DNA from: CAVVIO01 sp963748095
GTDB taxonomy: Bacteria > Bacteroidota > Bacteroidia > Bacteroidales > UBA10428
Length of the DNA stretch: 64,000 nt
Assembly (NCBI GenBank): GCA_963748095.1
Contig: CAVVIO010000017.1
Location: forward strand, 1 to 64,000
Direction of reading: 5' to 3'
Shown: positions 1 through 9,568 of the stretch, in pieces
How positions within the stretch are numbered: the first letter of the stretch is position 1
Layout of the letters: every line of letters begins with the position of its first letter
Translations under genes and position numbers: made by a program
The notes under the pieces: generated by a model
The model's input: the letters and a program-made list of their open reading frames with translations, nothing else
Database searches by the model: none
What the model was told of the DNA's origin: nothing

Positions 1-723
1 GAATGGTTTGATGCACTGGGTGGATTCGACTCATTGGCCGGGTTTTCCAATTTCAGATTCAATCATCCCGGTTATGTCTATCCGGAAATTTCTGAAGAAC
101 ATGTCCTGATTGCACAGAATATCGGGCATCCCTTAATTGTTCCCGAAGAACGCGTGTGTAACGATTTTGAACTGGCAAAAGAAGGTAACTTTGCGATTGT
201 TACCGGCGCTAACATGGCGGGAAAGAGTACGTTTTTGCGTACCATAGGCGTCAACTGGATATTAGCAATAGCCGGGGCTCCCGTGTGTGCTGACAAATTT
301 GTATTTAAACCGGAAAATTTGTTTACCAGTATGCGCACCAGCGATTCACTGCAAAAAAGTGAATCGTATTTTTATGCCGAATTAAAAAGACTGAAAGAAC
401 TTATCGACCGACTGAAAAACAAGGAACACTTGTTTATCATTCTCGATGAAATTTTAAAAGGCACAAATTCTGTTGATAAACAGGCCGGATCCCAAACAGT
501 GCTTCAGAACATTTTAAAATTGGGAGGTACAGGTATAATTGCCACCCACGATCTGGAACTGGCAAAAATGGAAAAGCAATTCCCGGACCGGATCGTCAAT
601 AAATGCTTTGAAATTGAAATAAACGGAGCAGAAATATTCTTCGATTACAAGTTAATCGATGGAATTACTAAAAAAATGAATGCTTCGCTTTTAATGGAAC
701 AAATGGGGATTTTAAATATTTAA
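1..723 (+). CDS. MutS-family DNA-binding ATPase, C-terminal part (5' end outside window)
   Basis: The reading frame is open from base 1, so the gene starts upstream and only about 240 C-terminal residues are here. The P-loop TGANMAGKSTFLRTIG, the Walker B-like stretch FIILDEILKGTNS and the following IIATHDLELA are the ABC-type ATPase signature of MutS domain V. Known MutS proteins use this domain to couple ATP turnover to movement on DNA. Bacteroidota also encode shorter MutS-related proteins of about 600 aa without the mismatch-recognition domain, and that variant is as likely as true MutS. The C-terminus follows the ATPase closely, with no MutS dimerisation tail visible, which leans towards the MutS-related type. 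Confidence 0.85.
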   Translation, partial: EWFDALGGFDSLAGFSNFRFNHPGYVYPEISEEHVLIAQNIGHPLIVPEERVCNDFELAKEGNFAIVTGANMAGKSTFLRTIGVNWILAIAGAPVCADKFVFKPENLFTSMRTSDSLQKSESYFYAELKRLKELIDRLKNKEHLFIILDEILKGTNSVDKQAGSQTVLQNILKLGGTGIIATHDLELAKMEKQFPDRIVNKCFEIEINGAEIFFDYKLIDGITKKMNASLLMEQMGILNI

Positions 724-798
724 TTCAATATCGTTTATTAAGCATCCTAAGAATACGTCATATGAAGCAAGAACGACTGAAACAACATACTAATACCC

Positions 799-955
799 CG
801 TCATTGCGAGGAGGGACGACGAAGCAATCTCATGCTATGATAGACTGAATTACTTGATTAGCCACAATTTCTTTCAATAGAAGGAGATTGGCTCCGCCGA
901 GCTCGCCCTTTGGGCTTTGGTTGCCGCGCTTCACTGTGTTTCGCTCGCAATGAGG
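799..955. repeat. Dispersed intergenic element with inverted ends
   Basis: The segment begins CGTCATTGCGAG and ends CTCGCAATGAG, so its ends are inverted copies of each other. It also contains GACGAAGCAATCTC and a GC-rich core unlike the AT-rich flanks. Elements with these ends are scattered between genes in many bacterial genomes. There is no coding potential. The rest of the 285-bp gap before 1009 holds nothing I recognise. Confidence 0.6.
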
Positions 956-1008
956 GAATAGTTTAACTAAATGACATTGGTGTTTAATTATTCAATTTTG
1001 ATATAGAT

Positions 1009-1920
1009 ATGAAACAGCAGCTAAGAATTCAACCGGGATATAAAGAAATTAAACAATACCTGTATCGGAGCATTATTTTACTGGCAGTTCTTTGCGTTAC
1101 ATCAATTACCTGGTCACAGCAACCTTCCTTGCCCAACGCACTTTTATGGCGGATATCCGGAGATTCATTAACTGCGCCTTCCTATATATTTCGGCACCAT
1201 TCATATTAAAAGACAAGATCGGTTTTTCAGTTCAACGATTCTATTCTCCCCCGGCTGGAGGCATGTGCCGTGTATGCTCCCGAAATGGACCTTGCCCCCG
1301 AAAAAATAGCCCCCTTGTATTCGAGATTGATATTACCGGGAGACAGTACACTAACCGATATTTTTACACCCGATGAATACAGGATGATAGGGGATGTACT
1401 GAAAAAGAAAACCGGCATGGATATTTCGCTTTTTAATAAAATGAAGCCCATAGCCCTTATGATGTTGGCGATGAACAGTGGGTTGCCGGAAGGGGAAAAA
1501 TTTACACTCGATGAATTTCTTTACCAGAAGGCAGTTTCCATGCATAAAGAAATAGAAGGGATCGAAACACCGGATGAACAATTCGATCTGCTTAATAAAA
1601 TTTCAAAAGAGGACATTTTGGATTATTTCCGGCATCCGGAGCAGGATGAAGATCTGGGAAAGATGGTTAAATTTTACCGCCAGGGTAAACTGGACAGCCT
1701 GTTGATGGAAATACAAAATGACACAACACATATCGATTTTCAAAAAGACTTTATTACCATCAGAAATTACAGGATGGCCTCCCGTATCGATACGCTTATT
1801 CAAAGGCATACGGCATTTATAGCTATTGGTGCCGGACATTTGCCGGGTAAAGACGGAGTAATCGGTTTACTTGAAAAGAAGGGATACACCGTGCAACCTG
1901 TATTTGTTATTTCATTTTAA
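1009..1920 (+). pseudogene. TraB/GumN (PrgY-like) family protein, frameshifted
   Basis: The start at 1009 gives an N-terminal hydrophobic segment ending near TSITWSQQ, a likely signal peptide, then LPNALLWRISGDSLTAPSYIF. TraB/GumN proteins continue with GTIH; here the motif TIHI is present but only after a frame change near 1190. Two further frame changes before about 1235 are needed to reach FNDSILPRLEACAVYAPEMD. From about 1250 to 1920 one frame is open and ends with the family-typical AFIAIGAGHLPGKDGVIGLL. Known members are thought to be GTIH-motif metallohydrolases. Several indels within about 60 bp suggest either local sequence errors or a real pseudogene. The family call is firm because both conserved ends are visible. 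Confidence 0.75.
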
Positions 1921-1963
1921 CTGAGCAGGGGATTTTTACTTATAATCATTTTATTCAAATACT

Positions 1964-2215
1964 AATTTGTTTTTTACCAGAATATCTTTTACATCTAGTT
2001 CGTAAACAGGATTTGTGAGTTGAGAGAAAATTCATTTTAACCGAAAGCAGATAGATTTAAAGCCGTTTACAAACCTTTACCACACGGTTAATTATACAGG
2101 TTGAAAAAAACCGGATATAATAAGAATATTCAATAGATTGTTTAAATCAGACAGTTACAGCGATGAAACTATTACGCTATAATTGCAATAAATGCAACCT
2201 GCAGCATGAAGGATA
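1964..2215. repeat. Dispersed intergenic repeat, copy R1
   Basis: This shares long stretches with 25632-25865: ATTTGTTTTTTACC, then ATCYTTTACAT, AGTTCGTAAAC, TTCATTTTAACC, AAAGCAGAT, CGTTTACAAACCTT and, near the end, the matching GATGAAAC..TTACGCTATAAT. Shorter relatives occur at 14815, 18893, 21472, 27012 and 28631. It fills most of the 384-bp gap between the TraB-like gene and the lipoprotein gene. No open frame of note runs through it. Confidence 0.75.
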
Positions 2216-2304
2216 TTTTTATGAACATGTTTATGGCACATTTGAAGCGAAATTTTGGGCTTTGGCATTTTTATTGCGTTAACATACAAACAAAGTCCTG
2301 ATAT

Positions 2305-2757
2305 ATGAGACACGTAAGTAAAATAGTTATATATCTAATATTTCTATTTCTTATTTTAGGGTGTGAAGAGGATTCACCTGCAAATCTGTCTATAGGCTAT
2401 ATTGATTTTACTGAAACTTATAGAAATAGAATTTTGGATCTTCCTAATGGAACATATTTACCAGATAATCCTGATTTTGACATAAATAATCCTGAAACAT
2501 GGACTGGGAATATGGCAAAATATGTGAATCACAATTATATTTATTCAGTTTCATATAATATCAAAAATTTAGGCAGTAGTATAGCCTATGATGCAGAAAT
2601 TGACTTGTATTATACATACGACAATGGAGATGAGAAAGTCGAAACTATATATATTGGTGATATTAAACCTAATGAAAGCATTAGTCATTCAATTAGTATT
2701 GGATGTACAAACAAACAATTGATTGAATGCAGTTGTAAAGTGTTTTGGCTTGACTAA
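2305..2757 (+). CDS. Hypothetical lipoprotein (150 aa)
   Basis: The N-terminus MRHVSKIVIYLIFLFLILGC is a lipoprotein signal with the lipid-modified Cys at residue 20, followed by acidic EED, which in Bacteroidota often goes with surface-exposed lipoproteins. The rest is a small beta-rich domain with SVSYNIKNLGSSIAYDAEID, reminiscent of CARDB/FxLYD-type domains in which a protein's derivative of tone 'N-lG...A.d..i' recurs. No catalytic motif is visible. The start is the only ATG before the signal. It stands alone between two intergenic repeat regions. Function unknown. Confidence 0.7.
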   Translation: MRHVSKIVIYLIFLFLILGCEEDSPANLSIGYIDFTETYRNRILDLPNGTYLPDNPDFDINNPETWTGNMAKYVNHNYIYSVSYNIKNLGSSIAYDAEIDLYYTYDNGDEKVETIYIGDIKPNESISHSISIGCTNKQLIECSCKVFWLD

Positions 2758-3000
2758 TTCGATTTTTAAGATTTTAATTAAAACGGTTCTGTTCTCAAAT
2801 AGGAGTAACATTAAACGATACGATGTACGAAGGTTAGTGATGAGAAAAAATGTAATAAATATTCGTTTGAAAATGTCCCCGCTGGCGTGCGAATTTTTCG
2901 TGTGCCCTTTCTAAATATTGAAATATTATTGTAATAAACCAACAACAAGCCCGGGGCGCAAAGCACTCCGGGCCATTGATTTCAACCGGTACTGTTTATT

Positions 3001-3300
3001 TTACCGGTCGATTATCCGCCGGTTGTTCTTGTATATTTGCACGAATATGTTGTCGCCTACCAGTGCAGGAATCAGGTCGTTGAGTATTTCAAGCTGCGAC
3101 CGCATATGGGCTATCAGTTCCGGGATACCGTCGGTAGCCGTTTTTCGGGTACCGATAATGGCATCGCGATTACCCGATAGCATGGCTACCCCGTTTATGG
3201 AAGCTTCCAATGCATCCAGCTCTTCCACGCTCAGTTAATAATCGGCCATTTCAGGATGATATTTCAGGCCTTCTTCCAGCACGATCTAACTCCGGTTTAA
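3001..3300 (-). pseudogene. Remnant of a conserved hypothetical protein C-terminus
   Basis: Read on the minus strand the frame gives LEEGLKYHPEMADY, an in-frame TAA at about 3237, then SVEELDALEASINGVAMLSG and further to NNRRIIDR at 3001. The composition and GC content are coding-like and differ from the flanking AT-rich DNA. No beginning of the gene is present; upstream of 3300 the frame is lost. I see it as the decayed 3' end of a gene rather than a functional small protein. The family is not identified. The remainder of 2758-3715 has no other gene; 2875-2912 carries a short GC-rich motif similar to one near 14670. Confidence 0.5.
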
Positions 3301-3600
3301 AACATCCTCTGAAATAAATATACTCTGTATCTGGTTTAAAGCAGGTCCAGCACTAAATTTAATGAAACAACAAAATAATTAACAGGTTGATTTGAACAAA
3401 AATTATAAAAATTCGTTGTTTTAATAATATATTACAATTCACATAATATTCATTTAATATTGAAGGTATATTTTCGAATCAAAGAATAAATAAAAGGTTA
3501 TCAGTATTATTCCAGGTAAGTTTGTGGGTCGTTTCAATGGAAAAACGAAAGTTTATCAGGAAGATAACCTTAAATAAGAAGATCTCTTTTAAACAGATAT

Positions 3601-3631
3601 AAAGACTGTCATTAGTGGCAGTCTTTTTTTT
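3601..3631 (+). terminator. Rho-independent terminator-like hairpin
   Basis: AAAGACTG at 3601-3608 pairs exactly with CAGTCTTT at 3619-3626, and a run of T follows to 3631. No complete gene ends just upstream, so it may close a short untranslated RNA or be a leftover of a lost gene. It isolates the regulator gene at 3716 from upstream transcription. Confidence 0.6.
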
Positions 3632-3663
3632 CCCATTTCTATGCTTTTATACGAATCAAGCAA

Positions 3664-3690
3664 TTGGATCAAATAGAAAATTTATATTTA
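3664..3690 (+). promoter_or_regulatory. Possible promoter of the hybrid regulator gene
   Basis: TTG at 3664-3666 and TATATTTA at 3683-3690 resemble the Bacteroidota -33 TTG and -7 TAnnTTTG elements, with a somewhat short spacer of 16 bp. The start codon lies 26 bp downstream. The last G of the -7 consensus is A here, so the call is tentative. Confidence 0.3.
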
Positions 3691-3715
3691 CAACATTGAT
3701 AATAATCATCAAGCT

Positions 3716-6628
3716 ATGAAATATTTTTTTTTGATCTACTTTATTCTATCTAGCTTATGTTCTTTTAGTCAGAATCAACAGCAATCAGATTCTTTAAAAA
3801 TCACTCACCTTTTAAAAGAAAGCGAAAATGAGTCTGATACATCAATTCAACTACAAAAACTTGAAAGAGTTCTTATGCTATCCAGAGATCTTAAATGTAA
3901 TTATGGCATTTATACTTCGCATAAAAGAATAGCCAGGTTGAAAAAGATCATGTATAATTCCGATTCCGCAGTTGTTCAATATAAAAGAGGTATTCAGGAT
4001 TTGCCTAATTCAAATATCTATAATTATAATTTATATGAATTAATTGGTAATGAATTCAAGGAAGCAGCTCAATACGATTCCTCCTTGTGTTATTTCAATA
4101 AGTCTATCAAGTTAGGCGAAAAGCTTCTCAAAAATAGTTTAATAGCCAAGGGGTATCTAAACATTGGAAGTATGTGGCTTCAAAATTCCCAATATGATAA
4201 AGCTTTTAAGAATTACGCAATTGCTGATTCTATATGTGAATTGGATTCAGAACTTGAAACCTCAATATTAAGGGCCACAATTAATAATTATTTAGGCTAT
4301 TCTGTTCGGGTTACACATGGCTATGAAAAAGCAATAGAATATTATAATAAATCTAAACATCTTCATGAAAAATTAAAAAATGAAGCAGGGGTTCAGGAAA
4401 TAAATATTGCTATTGCTCAAGCTAAAATTTCATTAGGTAACTATGATGAAGCTTTAAAATTATTAAATGAGTCAATCAAATACCATGAAAAAAATGCACC
4501 AACACTAAATTCTTATTCTTATGGTGTCATTGTTAGAGGTTTTCTGCTTGCCAAAATGAACAGGATGAAAGAGGCTGAAAAGGATTATAAACTATACTAT
4601 GATTTAGCCTTAAAATCTAAAAACAAAACCTATCAAAGATGGGGTTTATCTTACCTTGGTGATTTTTATCAAAGTATTAATAGATATAATACATCAATTG
4701 AATACTTTAAAAAAGCTTTAAAAGAATTTAAAGAAGTAAAAGATTTTAGCAGAGAACTTAAAACTACAAAATCATTAATAGAACTGTATAAATTGAATAA
4801 TGATTTAAAATCAGCTATTGATGCATATGAAGAATATATAAATATCCAGCAAAAAATTGAAAAAAAGAAAATTACTGAAAAAACCTATGATTTAGAAACC
4901 ATATACCAAACTCACAAGAAGCAACAAGAGATAGCATTATTAAAAACTCAAAAGGAGCTTGCGGAACATCAGAAAAAAACGCAACGTAATTTTTTGTTAG
5001 GAGGTTTAGTTTTAATGACCTTAGTAGGATTGCTTCTTTTTGTAATGTATAGAGATCGTCAAAAAACAAATACTAAGTTAAAAGAATTGGATGCATTAAA
5101 ATCAAATTTTTTTGCTAATATTTCTCATGAATTTCGCACACCTTTAGCTCTTATTTCCGGTCCAGTTCAAAACGTTCTTGAAGATACTTCACTATCAAAA
5201 GAAAGGCGAAGTCAATTTGAAATGATACAAAAAAATTCCAATCGGCTTTTGTCACTTGTCAATCAATTATTGGATCTTTCAAAAATTGATAGTGGTAACC
5301 TAAACCTCCATATTCAGGAAGGCAATGTGCTACAGTTAATATCTGCCTTAAGTAATTCCTTTTCATATTCGGCAGAGCAAAAGGAGATTGACTATCAAAA
5401 AACAATTGAAACCGGTAAAATTGAAACCTGGTTTGATAGTGATGTTGTAGAGAAAATAGTTGTAAACCTATTGTCAAATGCCATAAAATATACGCCAAAT
5501 AAAGGGTCTGTGGTTTGTCGCGCATCTGTAAGGGATGGGGAACTCCATTTGGAAGTAAAAAATACCGGAGCTGTATTGAGCCCTGAGGAGTTGAACAGTA
5601 TTTTTCAACGGTTTTATCAAACTAGTGAACAAAACCAAGGCTCAGGCATAGGATTAGCTCTTGTTAAGGAGTTGACTGCATTGCACAAAGGAAGTATAAC
5701 CGCAAGAAGTGGATTGGGCCAATGGACAATTTTCAATGTTGTGCTACCAATTAACAGGCGTATTTTTAATGACGACCTAATTATATCAAAATCTGAAGAT
5801 AAGGTGAAAGTTGAAATTCCGAATGGTTCAAATTTCGATTATGAAATTGATGAAGAACTTTCAAACAAAGAACAGCCAATTTTATTGATTGTTGAAGATA
5901 ATGCAGATGTAACAACTTTAATAATAAAAAACTTTGAAACCTCTTATAGCGTTTTAACAGCCCCGAATGGAAAGGTAGGCGTAGACTTAGCCTTGGAGCA
6001 TGTCCCGGATTTAATCATTTCAGATATTATGATGCCCGTAAAAGATGGCATTGCGCTCACAAAAGAACTAAAAAACAATGAATGCACGGCACATATTCCT
6101 ATCATTTTGCTTACGGCAAAAGCTGATGCCGAAAGTGAATTTGAAGGGATTGACATTGGGGCAGACGATTATATTACCAAGCCTTTTGATAAAAAGTTAT
6201 TAAGCCTGAAAGTCAAAAAACTAATAGAGTCCAGAAAAAAACTCCAATTGCGATATAGTCAGGAATTGATATTGAAACCCAAGGACATAGCTATTACTAA
6301 CTTAGACGAAAAGTTTTTAAACAAAGTTCAGTATGTGCTTGACAATAACATAGCAGAAACATCTTTTAGCATAGACGATTTTAGTAAAGCCGTCTCTATG
6401 AGTAGAATGCAATTGCATAGAAAATTAAAGGCCCTAACCGGATTGTCGGCTTCAGAGTTTATCCTTTCCCAACGTCTTAAACTAGCTACCCAACTGTTAA
6501 AAGAATCTGATATTAATATCTCACAGGTCGGCTATAGTGTTGGGTTTAATGACCCTGCTTATTTTAGTAAATGTTTTAAAAAAATATACCATTGCACGCC
6601 TTCAGAGTATGCAAAAAACCAAAAATAA
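3716..6628 (+). CDS. Hybrid sensor histidine kinase/response regulator with AraC-type output (one-protein two-component system)
   Basis: The 970-aa protein has all parts of a two-component pathway in one chain: signal peptide (1-18), tetratricopeptide-like repeats (about 40-400), a transmembrane helix (about 423-445, preceded by a coiled coil), HisKA with ISHEFRTPL (His471), HATPase with NLLSNAIKYTP and GSGIGLALVKEL, a receiver with SDIMMP (Asp770), and a C-terminal AraC helix-turn-helix ending FNDPAYFSKCFKKIYHCTPS. The sensor part is TPR-type rather than the beta-propeller type common in polysaccharide-utilisation regulators, so the signal is probably a protein or peptide in the periplasm. 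It is the first gene upstream of the fibre/lectin cluster at 6.9-14.6 kb on the same strand, which it may control (inference). No defect seen. Confidence 0.93.
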   Translation: MKYFFLIYFILSSLCSFSQNQQQSDSLKITHLLKESENESDTSIQLQKLERVLMLSRDLKCNYGIYTSHKRIARLKKIMYNSDSAVVQYKRGIQDLPNSNIYNYNLYELIGNEFKEAAQYDSSLCYFNKSIKLGEKLLKNSLIAKGYLNIGSMWLQNSQYDKAFKNYAIADSICELDSELETSILRATINNYLGYSVRVTHGYEKAIEYYNKSKHLHEKLKNEAGVQEINIAIAQAKISLGNYDEALKLLNESIKYHEKNAPTLNSYSYGVIVRGFLLAKMNRMKEAEKDYKLYYDLALKSKNKTYQRWGLSYLGDFYQSINRYNTSIEYFKKALKEFKEVKDFSRELKTTKSLIELYKLNNDLKSAIDAYEEYINIQQKIEKKKITEKTYDLETIYQTHKKQQEIALLKTQKELAEHQKKTQRNFLLGGLVLMTLVGLLLFVMYRDRQKTNTKLKELDALKSNFFANISHEFRTPLALISGPVQNVLEDTSLSKERRSQFEMIQKNSNRLLSLVNQLLDLSKIDSGNLNLHIQEGNVLQLISALSNSFSYSAEQKEIDYQKTIETGKIETWFDSDVVEKIVVNLLSNAIKYTPNKGSVVCRASVRDGELHLEVKNTGAVLSPEELNSIFQRFYQTSEQNQGSGIGLALVKELTALHKGSITARSGLGQWTIFNVVLPINRRIFNDDLIISKSEDKVKVEIPNGSNFDYEIDEELSNKEQPILLIVEDNADVTTLIIKNFETSYSVLTAPNGKVGVDLALEHVPDLIISDIMMPVKDGIALTKELKNNECTAHIPIILLTAKADAESEFEGIDIGADDYITKPFDKKLLSLKVKKLIESRKKLQLRYSQELILKPKDIAITNLDEKFLNKVQYVLDNNIAETSFSIDDFSKAVSMSRMQLHRKLKALTGLSASEFILSQRLKLATQLLKESDINISQVGYSVGFNDPAYFSKCFKKIYHCTPSEYAKNQK

Positions 6629-6871
6629 TTGTTCTTCAATATTCTACATTTACCCTTAGTATCTGTTTGTTAATCATGACATAATTCAAATACTAAGTTT
6701 TAATTAGGCTACCCAATATCCTTTCTTTTTCTGAGAACCAATTGTGCCATTTTATAACCAAATGTTACAATTATCATAGCTCTTGTTACAATAGTTACAA
6801 ACACTCGCATTTTATCTCTATAGATTTGTCTTATGGGTTTTTGAAGCGTTTTTTATCGAATTGAAAATTAA

Positions 6872-7027
6872 ATGAAAAAAAAGGGAAAGGTATATGAAGG
6901 GGAAATTGAAGAGCTTACTTCAAACAAAATATATCTAAATATCAATAATTTAAAAAAAGGAAAATACAAACTTAGAATAGTCAACAAAAATAAGATTATT
7001 AAGAACATTGATTTTAATAAAGAATAA
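6872..7027 (+). CDS. Small protein (51 aa) resembling a T9SS sorting-domain core
   Basis: ATG at 6872 opens a 51-codon frame ending TAA at 7027, only 20 bp before the tail-fibre-like gene. The sequence starts MKKKGKVYEGEIEEL and contains LNINNLKKGKYKLRIVNKN, which has the 'L..L.kG.Y.l.I....k' rhythm of the last strands of type A T9SS sorting domains. Yet it has no signal peptide and is very lysine-rich, so it would remain in the cytoplasm. The codon choice is AT-rich like the neighbours. It may be a small partner of the downstream secreted proteins or a fragment of a lost T9SS cargo. The 243-bp gap between 6628 and 6872 contains no other gene. Confidence 0.5.
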   Translation: MKKKGKVYEGEIEELTSNKIYLNINNLKKGKYKLRIVNKNKIIKNIDFNKE

Positions 7028-7047
7028 TAAACAATAAATAGAAGCAC

Positions 7048-8838
7048 ATGAAAAAATTAACTACACTTTTGGCAGTTGCTATACTAACTGCAACTATTTG
7101 GGCGCAAAGCCCACAAAAAATGAGTTACCAAGCCGTAATAAGAGATGCAAGTAATACGTTGGTAACCAACACAGCAGTAGGTATGCAGTTGAGCATTTTG
7201 CAAGGAACTGCTACAGGAACTGCTGTTTATGTAGAAACACAAAAACCTACTACCAATGCTAATGGATTGGCAAGTTTAGAAATTGGTGACGGTACTATAG
7301 TTAGCGGAGATTTTACAACCATAGACTGGAGTGCAGGTCCTTATTTTATTAAAACCGAAACCGATCCTGCAGGTGGCACAACATATACAATAACTGGCAC
7401 CAGCCAATTGTTAAGTGTGCCATATGCATTGCATGCAACCACAGCAGATACTGCAACAAACGTAACAGGTCTCGAAAAGATTACAGAAAATGGCAAAACA
7501 GGTTGGCGATTAATCGGGCGGGATTCTGCAAATTATGGTGATATTAGTTATAATGCCATTGACTTAAGTACAAGTTTTAATCCTTCAGCAACATTCGGTG
7601 CAACGGGTAATACTTCTATTGCAATGGGACATAATATAACGGCTTCAGGGGATTATTCTATGGCTATGGGACGTGTTACAAAAGCTAATGCTTATGTCTC
7701 TGTTGCATTAGGTACTTATAATGTTGGAGGCGGTAATGCTGCTACTTGGGTTGCTACTGATCCTTTATTTGAAATAGGTAATGGTGTATTTGGTACACCA
7801 AGCAATGCACTAACGGTTTATAAAAATGGTATTATTACTGCACCTTCTATGGATATTGCAGAAATCACGGACAACAAAGCCTTAATAACCAAAGAATATG
7901 CCGATGCTAATTTGATATCTTCTGGCCTTGAACAAATTAAAGAATACTCCCAAGTAGGATGGCGTTTAATTGGAAGAAATGCAGCTGATTTTGGAAATAT
8001 TGGAGTTGGGGCAATAGATTTTAGTAGAAGTAATAGTATATCAACAACATTAGGAGCAACGGGATATTATTCCTTTGCTATAGGAAGTAATACAACAGCT
8101 TCTGGCGATAATTCTATGTCTATGGGGTTTGGTACAAAAGCACAGGCTTATGCTTGTTTAGCAATGGGTGAATATAATATTGGAGGTGGAAATGCAGCCG
8201 TTTGGTCAGCTACAGACCCCTTATTTGAAATAGGAAACGGTACTTCTAGTACTCCCAGTAACGCCCTTACCGTTCTTAAAAATGGAAATACCGATGTTAG
8301 TGGTGTATTTAGAGCAACCGGAAATGTGTGGCCAAGCAAAGGCGCCGGTGTTGAAATAGCATATGATGCTACTCTGGGTAGGGGTTATGTTCAAGCATAC
8401 GATAGAAGTACAGCTAATTGGAAGGATTTATTCTTAGGTGGTTTAAACGTTGCTCCGATTAATGATAATTATACATCTTTAGGTACCTCTACTAATAGAT
8501 GGTTGAAAGTATATGCTGTAAATGGTAGTATTCAAACTTCCGATAGAAGATTGAAAAAAGATATTAATGATATTCCATATGGTTTAAACAGCATTTTAAA
8601 ACTACGCCCGGTTACTTTTAAATGGAAAGAAGGAAATCAAAATGTAAATCTTGGACTGATAGCTCAAGACGTACAAAAAGTAATTCCGGAAGTAGTAGAT
8701 GTTGGCGATGATAAAGACAAAACACTTGGTTTGAATTATACCGAATTAATACCTGTGCTAGTTAGCGCCATAAAAGAACAGCAAAAAGAAATAGAGGAAC
8801 TTAAAAAAAAGGTTGAACAATTGGCCAGTAAAAATTAG
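7048..8838 (+). CDS. Exported tail-fibre-like protein with C-terminal S74 (endosialidase-type) chaperone domain
   Basis: The 596-aa protein has a signal peptide (MKKLTTLLAVAILTATIWAQ), then an N-terminal domain beginning KMSYQAVIRD and ending LSVPYALHATTA that is shared with the proteins at 9569 and 13449. The middle has two YadA-head/Hep_Hag-like blocks, NTSIAMGHNITASGDYSMAM and a second copy with SFAIGSNTTASGDNSMSM. The C-terminus has TSDRRLKKDI, LRPVTFKWK, GLIAQDVQKVIPEVV and a coiled coil ending KKKVEQL, which is the intramolecular chaperone (peptidase S74) that trimerises phage fibres and then cleaves itself off. It is probably a trimeric surface fibre. No phage structural genes surround it, so a cellular adhesin is more likely than a prophage part. 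Confidence 0.88.
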   Translation: MKKLTTLLAVAILTATIWAQSPQKMSYQAVIRDASNTLVTNTAVGMQLSILQGTATGTAVYVETQKPTTNANGLASLEIGDGTIVSGDFTTIDWSAGPYFIKTETDPAGGTTYTITGTSQLLSVPYALHATTADTATNVTGLEKITENGKTGWRLIGRDSANYGDISYNAIDLSTSFNPSATFGATGNTSIAMGHNITASGDYSMAMGRVTKANAYVSVALGTYNVGGGNAATWVATDPLFEIGNGVFGTPSNALTVYKNGIITAPSMDIAEITDNKALITKEYADANLISSGLEQIKEYSQVGWRLIGRNAADFGNIGVGAIDFSRSNSISTTLGATGYYSFAIGSNTTASGDNSMSMGFGTKAQAYACLAMGEYNIGGGNAAVWSATDPLFEIGNGTSSTPSNALTVLKNGNTDVSGVFRATGNVWPSKGAGVEIAYDATLGRGYVQAYDRSTANWKDLFLGGLNVAPINDNYTSLGTSTNRWLKVYAVNGSIQTSDRRLKKDINDIPYGLNSILKLRPVTFKWKEGNQNVNLGLIAQDVQKVIPEVVDVGDDKDKTLGLNYTELIPVLVSAIKEQQKEIEELKKKVEQLASKN

Positions 8839-8952
8839 TAAGCAATACTCTTCAAAATATTTCAATAATAATTGTTTTGGGACATGTTGGCAGAACCTAC
8901 AAAGCAAATATCAAAAATGCAGAGAATAATAATCATTAATATGAGAATAAAA

Positions 8953-9459
8953 ATGAAAAACAGACAATTAAAATTAAGCACTATACTCTTGTTGGGGCTC
9001 GGATTAACAACACTACAGGCACAAGAAAGCGTTAACGCTACAGGTGGCGATGCTTCGGGTAGCGGGGGATCGGTGAGCTATACCGTTGGACAGGTCGTTT
9101 ACACCACCAACACCGGAACAACCGGTTCGGTAGCATCCGGGGTACAACAGACCTATGAAATTTCAACAGTAAACGGATTGGAAAATGCCAAAGACATTAG
9201 CCTTATGGTTACGGCATATCCCAATCCTGTTGCCAATAACCTAACACTGAGAGTTGAAAACGATGAACTTTCATCTTTGTCCTTTCAACTGTATGACATG
9301 AACGGAAAACTTTTAGAAGACAGAAAAATTACAGGGATCCAAACAAGCATTGCAATGGGCAATCTCGTTCCTGCCACTTATTTTCTGAAAGTTGTACAGA
9401 CGAAGCATGCTTCGCCTCAACAAGTAATAAAGTCATTTAAAATCATTAAAACTCAGTGA
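8953..9459 (+). CDS. Small exported protein with type A T9SS sorting domain (module 1 companion)
   Basis: I start at ATG 8953 because it gives a clean signal peptide, MKNRQLKLSTILLLGLG..QAQ; an in-frame ATG at 8941 is the alternative, and still earlier starts would bury the signal. The mature part has a glycine-rich block GGDASGSGGSVSYTVGQVVY, then VTAYPNPVANNLTLRVEN, the start of a T9SS type A sorting domain, running to KSFKIIKTQ. Such domains direct secretion across the outer membrane and attachment to the cell surface. It precedes a lectin-like gene by 110 bp. A paralogue at 12954 has the same arrangement. Compared with that copy, this one has extra residues TKHASPQQ near the end, encoded by a palindrome. 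Confidence 0.85.
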   Translation: MKNRQLKLSTILLLGLGLTTLQAQESVNATGGDASGSGGSVSYTVGQVVYTTNTGTTGSVASGVQQTYEISTVNGLENAKDISLMVTAYPNPVANNLTLRVENDELSSLSFQLYDMNGKLLEDRKITGIQTSIAMGNLVPATYFLKVVQTKHASPQQVIKSFKIIKTQ

Positions 9460-9568
9460 GGCTGTGTTTTTATTTAAAACACTCGGCCGAATTAGTCCGG
9501 ATAGCCCTGCCTGCACTACGGACAGGGAAGCATATCGGGAACAAATAATAAAGTCTACATAGAAAACA

